A stretch of DNA of 7,499 nucleotides from an uncultured Porphyromonadaceae bacterium (GTDB taxonomy: Bacteria; Bacteroidota; Bacteroidia; Bacteroidales; Muribaculaceae). The stretch spans positions 1-7,499 of the forward strand of contig CAMWMW010000072.1 of assembly GCA_947175455.1 (NCBI GenBank), in the 5' to 3' direction. Positions 5,876 to 7,499 of the stretch are shown one piece after another. Under the pieces are notes generated by a model. That model worked only from the letters and a program-made list of their open reading frames with translations. It was not told where the DNA came from and made no database searches. A program made the translations under genes and the position numbers. Each line of letters opens with the position of its first letter. Position 1 is the first letter of the stretch.

Positions 5876-6007
5876 CAAAAGAACAGCATATTCGGATTAA
5901 ATCACAACAAAAAACGTAAAATCTGACATCCTGAGAACCTGCCATTGATGTGCAAACGTTATAAAATAGATAATAAAACCCAAACAGCAACCAAATATAA
6001 GTGTAAA

Positions 6008-7216
6008 ATGGAAAACACAACGACCATATACCCTCGTGGAAAACATTATTACATCTTTCTTGTAGCGTATCTCGTCGGTCTGAGGGCATTCGGATCATTC
6101 GTCAACGACATGTATCTTCCGACTCTGCCTGAAATGACCCGATATTTCCACTGCCCTGTATCCGTAATTCAGCTTGGGCTTACAATGGGCATGCTCGGAC
6201 TCGGCATAGGACAGCTGATTCTCGGACCGGTAAGCGACAAATACGGGCGCAAACCGGTTCTTATGACCACTATGACCATATTCATAATCGGTGCGGTTGT
6301 AAGCGTCTTCTCCCCTGACATCCATTTCTTCCTCGCATGCAGGTTCGTACAGGGCATAGGCGCGTCAGGAGGTTATTTTCTTGCCAGAACAATACCTGCG
6401 GATATTTTCAGCGGTCGTCAGCTTGCAAAAACAATGGCGCTTATCGGTGCCATCAACGGTTTTGCACCAGCCTCCGCACCGGTGCTGGGCGGTATTCTGG
6501 CGGCAGCCGGCGGCTGGAAAGGCATATTTTATGTGTTGGCGGGATTTGCAGCACTTCTGATCTGCGCGGGTCTGCCGCTCAAGGAGTCTCTTATACCTCA
6601 AAACAGATTCAAAGGACACCTGCCGGAGGCATTCAGAGAGTATCCCGCACTAATAAAGAACAAACGGTTTGTCACCCACGCTCTGCTAAAAGGCACTGCA
6701 TTGGGTCTGCTGTTTGCCTATTGCTCGTCCGCACCTTTTATAATGCAGGATCATTTCGGATGGTCAGAACTGGACTTCGGTCTGTTTATGGGATTCAACG
6801 CGATATTCATCGCATGCGGTGCCATGACCGCTCTGAAATTCGACATCCTTAAGAAGGCTGCATTTATCGGAGGATGGACATTGATGCTTTTTACCGCCGT
6901 CGAGATGGGTGTCCTCTTCTTTATTGACGACTTCTGGGCATACGAGTTCGTCCTGCTTCCAATGCTTTTCTCATTAGGAATGATATTTACCGTCGGAAAT
7001 ACACTCGCAATGAACGAAGGACGGACAAATGCAGGTGGTGCCTCGGCTCTCGTCGGACTTTCCGGATACATCTTCGGAGCAACCGTCGCGCCTCTTGTCG
7101 GAATCGGGAATATAATGCATTCCACAGCAATTGTATTCGGAATCATGGCATCCATGACGCTTGCTCTGGCATATGCTACAAAAAGAATTTCTCCGGACCC
7201 GGATATGATAAAATGA
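6008..7216 (+). CDS. MFS multidrug exporter, Bcr/CflA (DHA1) family
   Basis: The 402-residue, 12-helix inner-membrane protein probably exports drugs or small metabolites by proton antiport. DMYLP (34-38) at the end of the first helix is the hallmark of the Bcr/CflA group. The loop GPVSDKYGRKP (73-83) is MFS motif A, RFVQGIGAS (112-120) is motif B with its conserved Arg112, and the segment around 154-171 (PASAPVLGGILAAAGGW) resembles the antiporter motif C. The middle loop lies at about residues 190-215. ATG 6008 is preferred over an in-frame TTG/ATG at 5945/5948, because those would add a hydrophilic, low-complexity extension. It is transcribed divergently from lysC with a gap of about 190 bases. 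No strong promoter is visible there; a TTG at 5945 with TAGATAAT at 5967 is a poor match. Named bcr relatives transport bicyclomycin, but the substrate here cannot be read from the sequence. Confidence 0.88.
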   Translation: MENTTTIYPRGKHYYIFLVAYLVGLRAFGSFVNDMYLPTLPEMTRYFHCPVSVIQLGLTMGMLGLGIGQLILGPVSDKYGRKPVLMTTMTIFIIGAVVSVFSPDIHFFLACRFVQGIGASGGYFLARTIPADIFSGRQLAKTMALIGAINGFAPASAPVLGGILAAAGGWKGIFYVLAGFAALLICAGLPLKESLIPQNRFKGHLPEAFREYPALIKNKRFVTHALLKGTALGLLFAYCSSAPFIMQDHFGWSELDFGLFMGFNAIFIACGAMTALKFDILKKAAFIGGWTLMLFTAVEMGVLFFIDDFWAYEFVLLPMLFSLGMIFTVGNTLAMNEGRTNAGGASALVGLSGYIFGATVAPLVGIGNIMHSTAIVFGIMASMTLALAYATKRISPDPDMIK

Positions 7217-7241
7217 TTCGTGATTACCCTTCTGTTTGTAC

Positions 7242-7274
7242 GGCGGGTTCCGGTGTGCTCTTCCGGAACCCGCC
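7242..7274 (+). terminator. Strong GC hairpin after the MFS gene
   Basis: GGCGGGTTCCGG (7242-7253) and CCGGAACCCGCC (7263-7274) form a perfect 12-bp stem with a 9-base loop, 25 bases after the MFS stop. There is no following U-run, so it may act as an mRNA 3'-end stabiliser or a Bacteroidetes-type terminator. Confidence 0.65.
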
Positions 7275-7411
7275 TCCGTCAACTTGATATGTCAACGACA
7301 AACTGCTCGTTATGGATTAAAAGTAAAATTAGTTAAACGTTTTCAGGCAATCCATGCCTTATATCTTATCGCTTCAGACGGAATCCAAAGCTAATTTTGC
7401 GTCAAATTATG

Positions 7412-7425
7412 CGTGCACGTGCACG
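7412..7425. promoter_or_regulatory. Perfect 14-bp palindrome, possible operator
   Basis: CGTGCACGTGCACG is a GC-rich perfect palindrome in AT-rich intergenic DNA. It lies about 50 bases upstream of a candidate -7 box, a position suited to an activator or repressor dimer. The core also appears inside lysA at 4367-4380. Confidence 0.45.
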
Positions 7426-7451
7426 TTTACACTGCAAATATATTAGAACTT

Positions 7452-7482
7452 TTTTATATTTCCAAAAAAAATGATAATTTTG
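7452..7482 (+). promoter_or_regulatory. Candidate promoter for a gene beyond the right edge
   Basis: TAATTTTG (7475-7482) is a good -7 box. At the 20-base spacing seen elsewhere in the window the -33 position reads TTT (7452-7454) within a T-run, so it is imperfect and might need an activator. A second isolated TAATTTTG lies at 7392-7399. Otherwise 7275-7499 shows no gene. Confidence 0.35.
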
Positions 7483-7499
7483 TAGTGATTTTTATAAAA

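Noticed and set aside
5945..6007. Longer MFS start at TTG 5945 or ATG 5948
   Set aside because: The added residues are polar and low-complexity, and no ribosome-binding site is visible. ATG 6008 gives the normal Bcr/CflA N terminus.

Overview
The window looks like a gut Bacteroidales chromosome, and my best guess is a Muribaculaceae-type genome (an impression, not a computed assignment). Three spots carry the Bacteroidetes sigma-ABfr promoter layout TTG-N20-TAnnTTTG. Most starts lack a Shine-Dalgarno sequence. Protein-coding content is ordinary, but the left 850 bases are not.

Left region (1-850): an AT-rich edge, then a GC-rich block of about 450 bases with no credible reading frame. On the minus strand it starts just below a textbook promoter (557-587). 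It can fold into long helices, several containing G-U pairs that exist only in the minus-strand transcript. I read it as a large non-coding RNA of about 500 nt of unknown family. To its right are a possible decayed ORF tail (630-719) and the 3' half of a tRNA-Ala(GGC) gene with no 5' half (800-846). Such a tRNA stub is the usual footprint of tRNA-targeted integration, so the bases left of it may belong to an integrated or decayed mobile element.

Middle region (850-3358): a tRNA-proximal hairpin, a short formate/nitrite transporter (FNT) family membrane protein on the minus strand, a 184-bp nested inverted repeat (MITE- or REP-like), and a secreted C1B cysteine peptidase (bleomycin hydrolase/PepC family) on the plus strand. 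The peptidase has a clear promoter and a hairpin in its 5' leader.

Right region (3344-7499): lysC (aspartate kinase) and lysA (diaminopimelate decarboxylase) form a minus-strand pair 10 bases apart. They are the first and last committed enzymes of lysine/diaminopimelate synthesis, which also feeds the cell wall. lysA ends inside the convergent peptidase gene. Diverging from lysC is a Bcr/CflA-type MFS drug exporter, followed by a strong hairpin. The last 220 bases hold no gene but contain a perfect 14-bp palindrome and a candidate promoter for a gene beyond the window.
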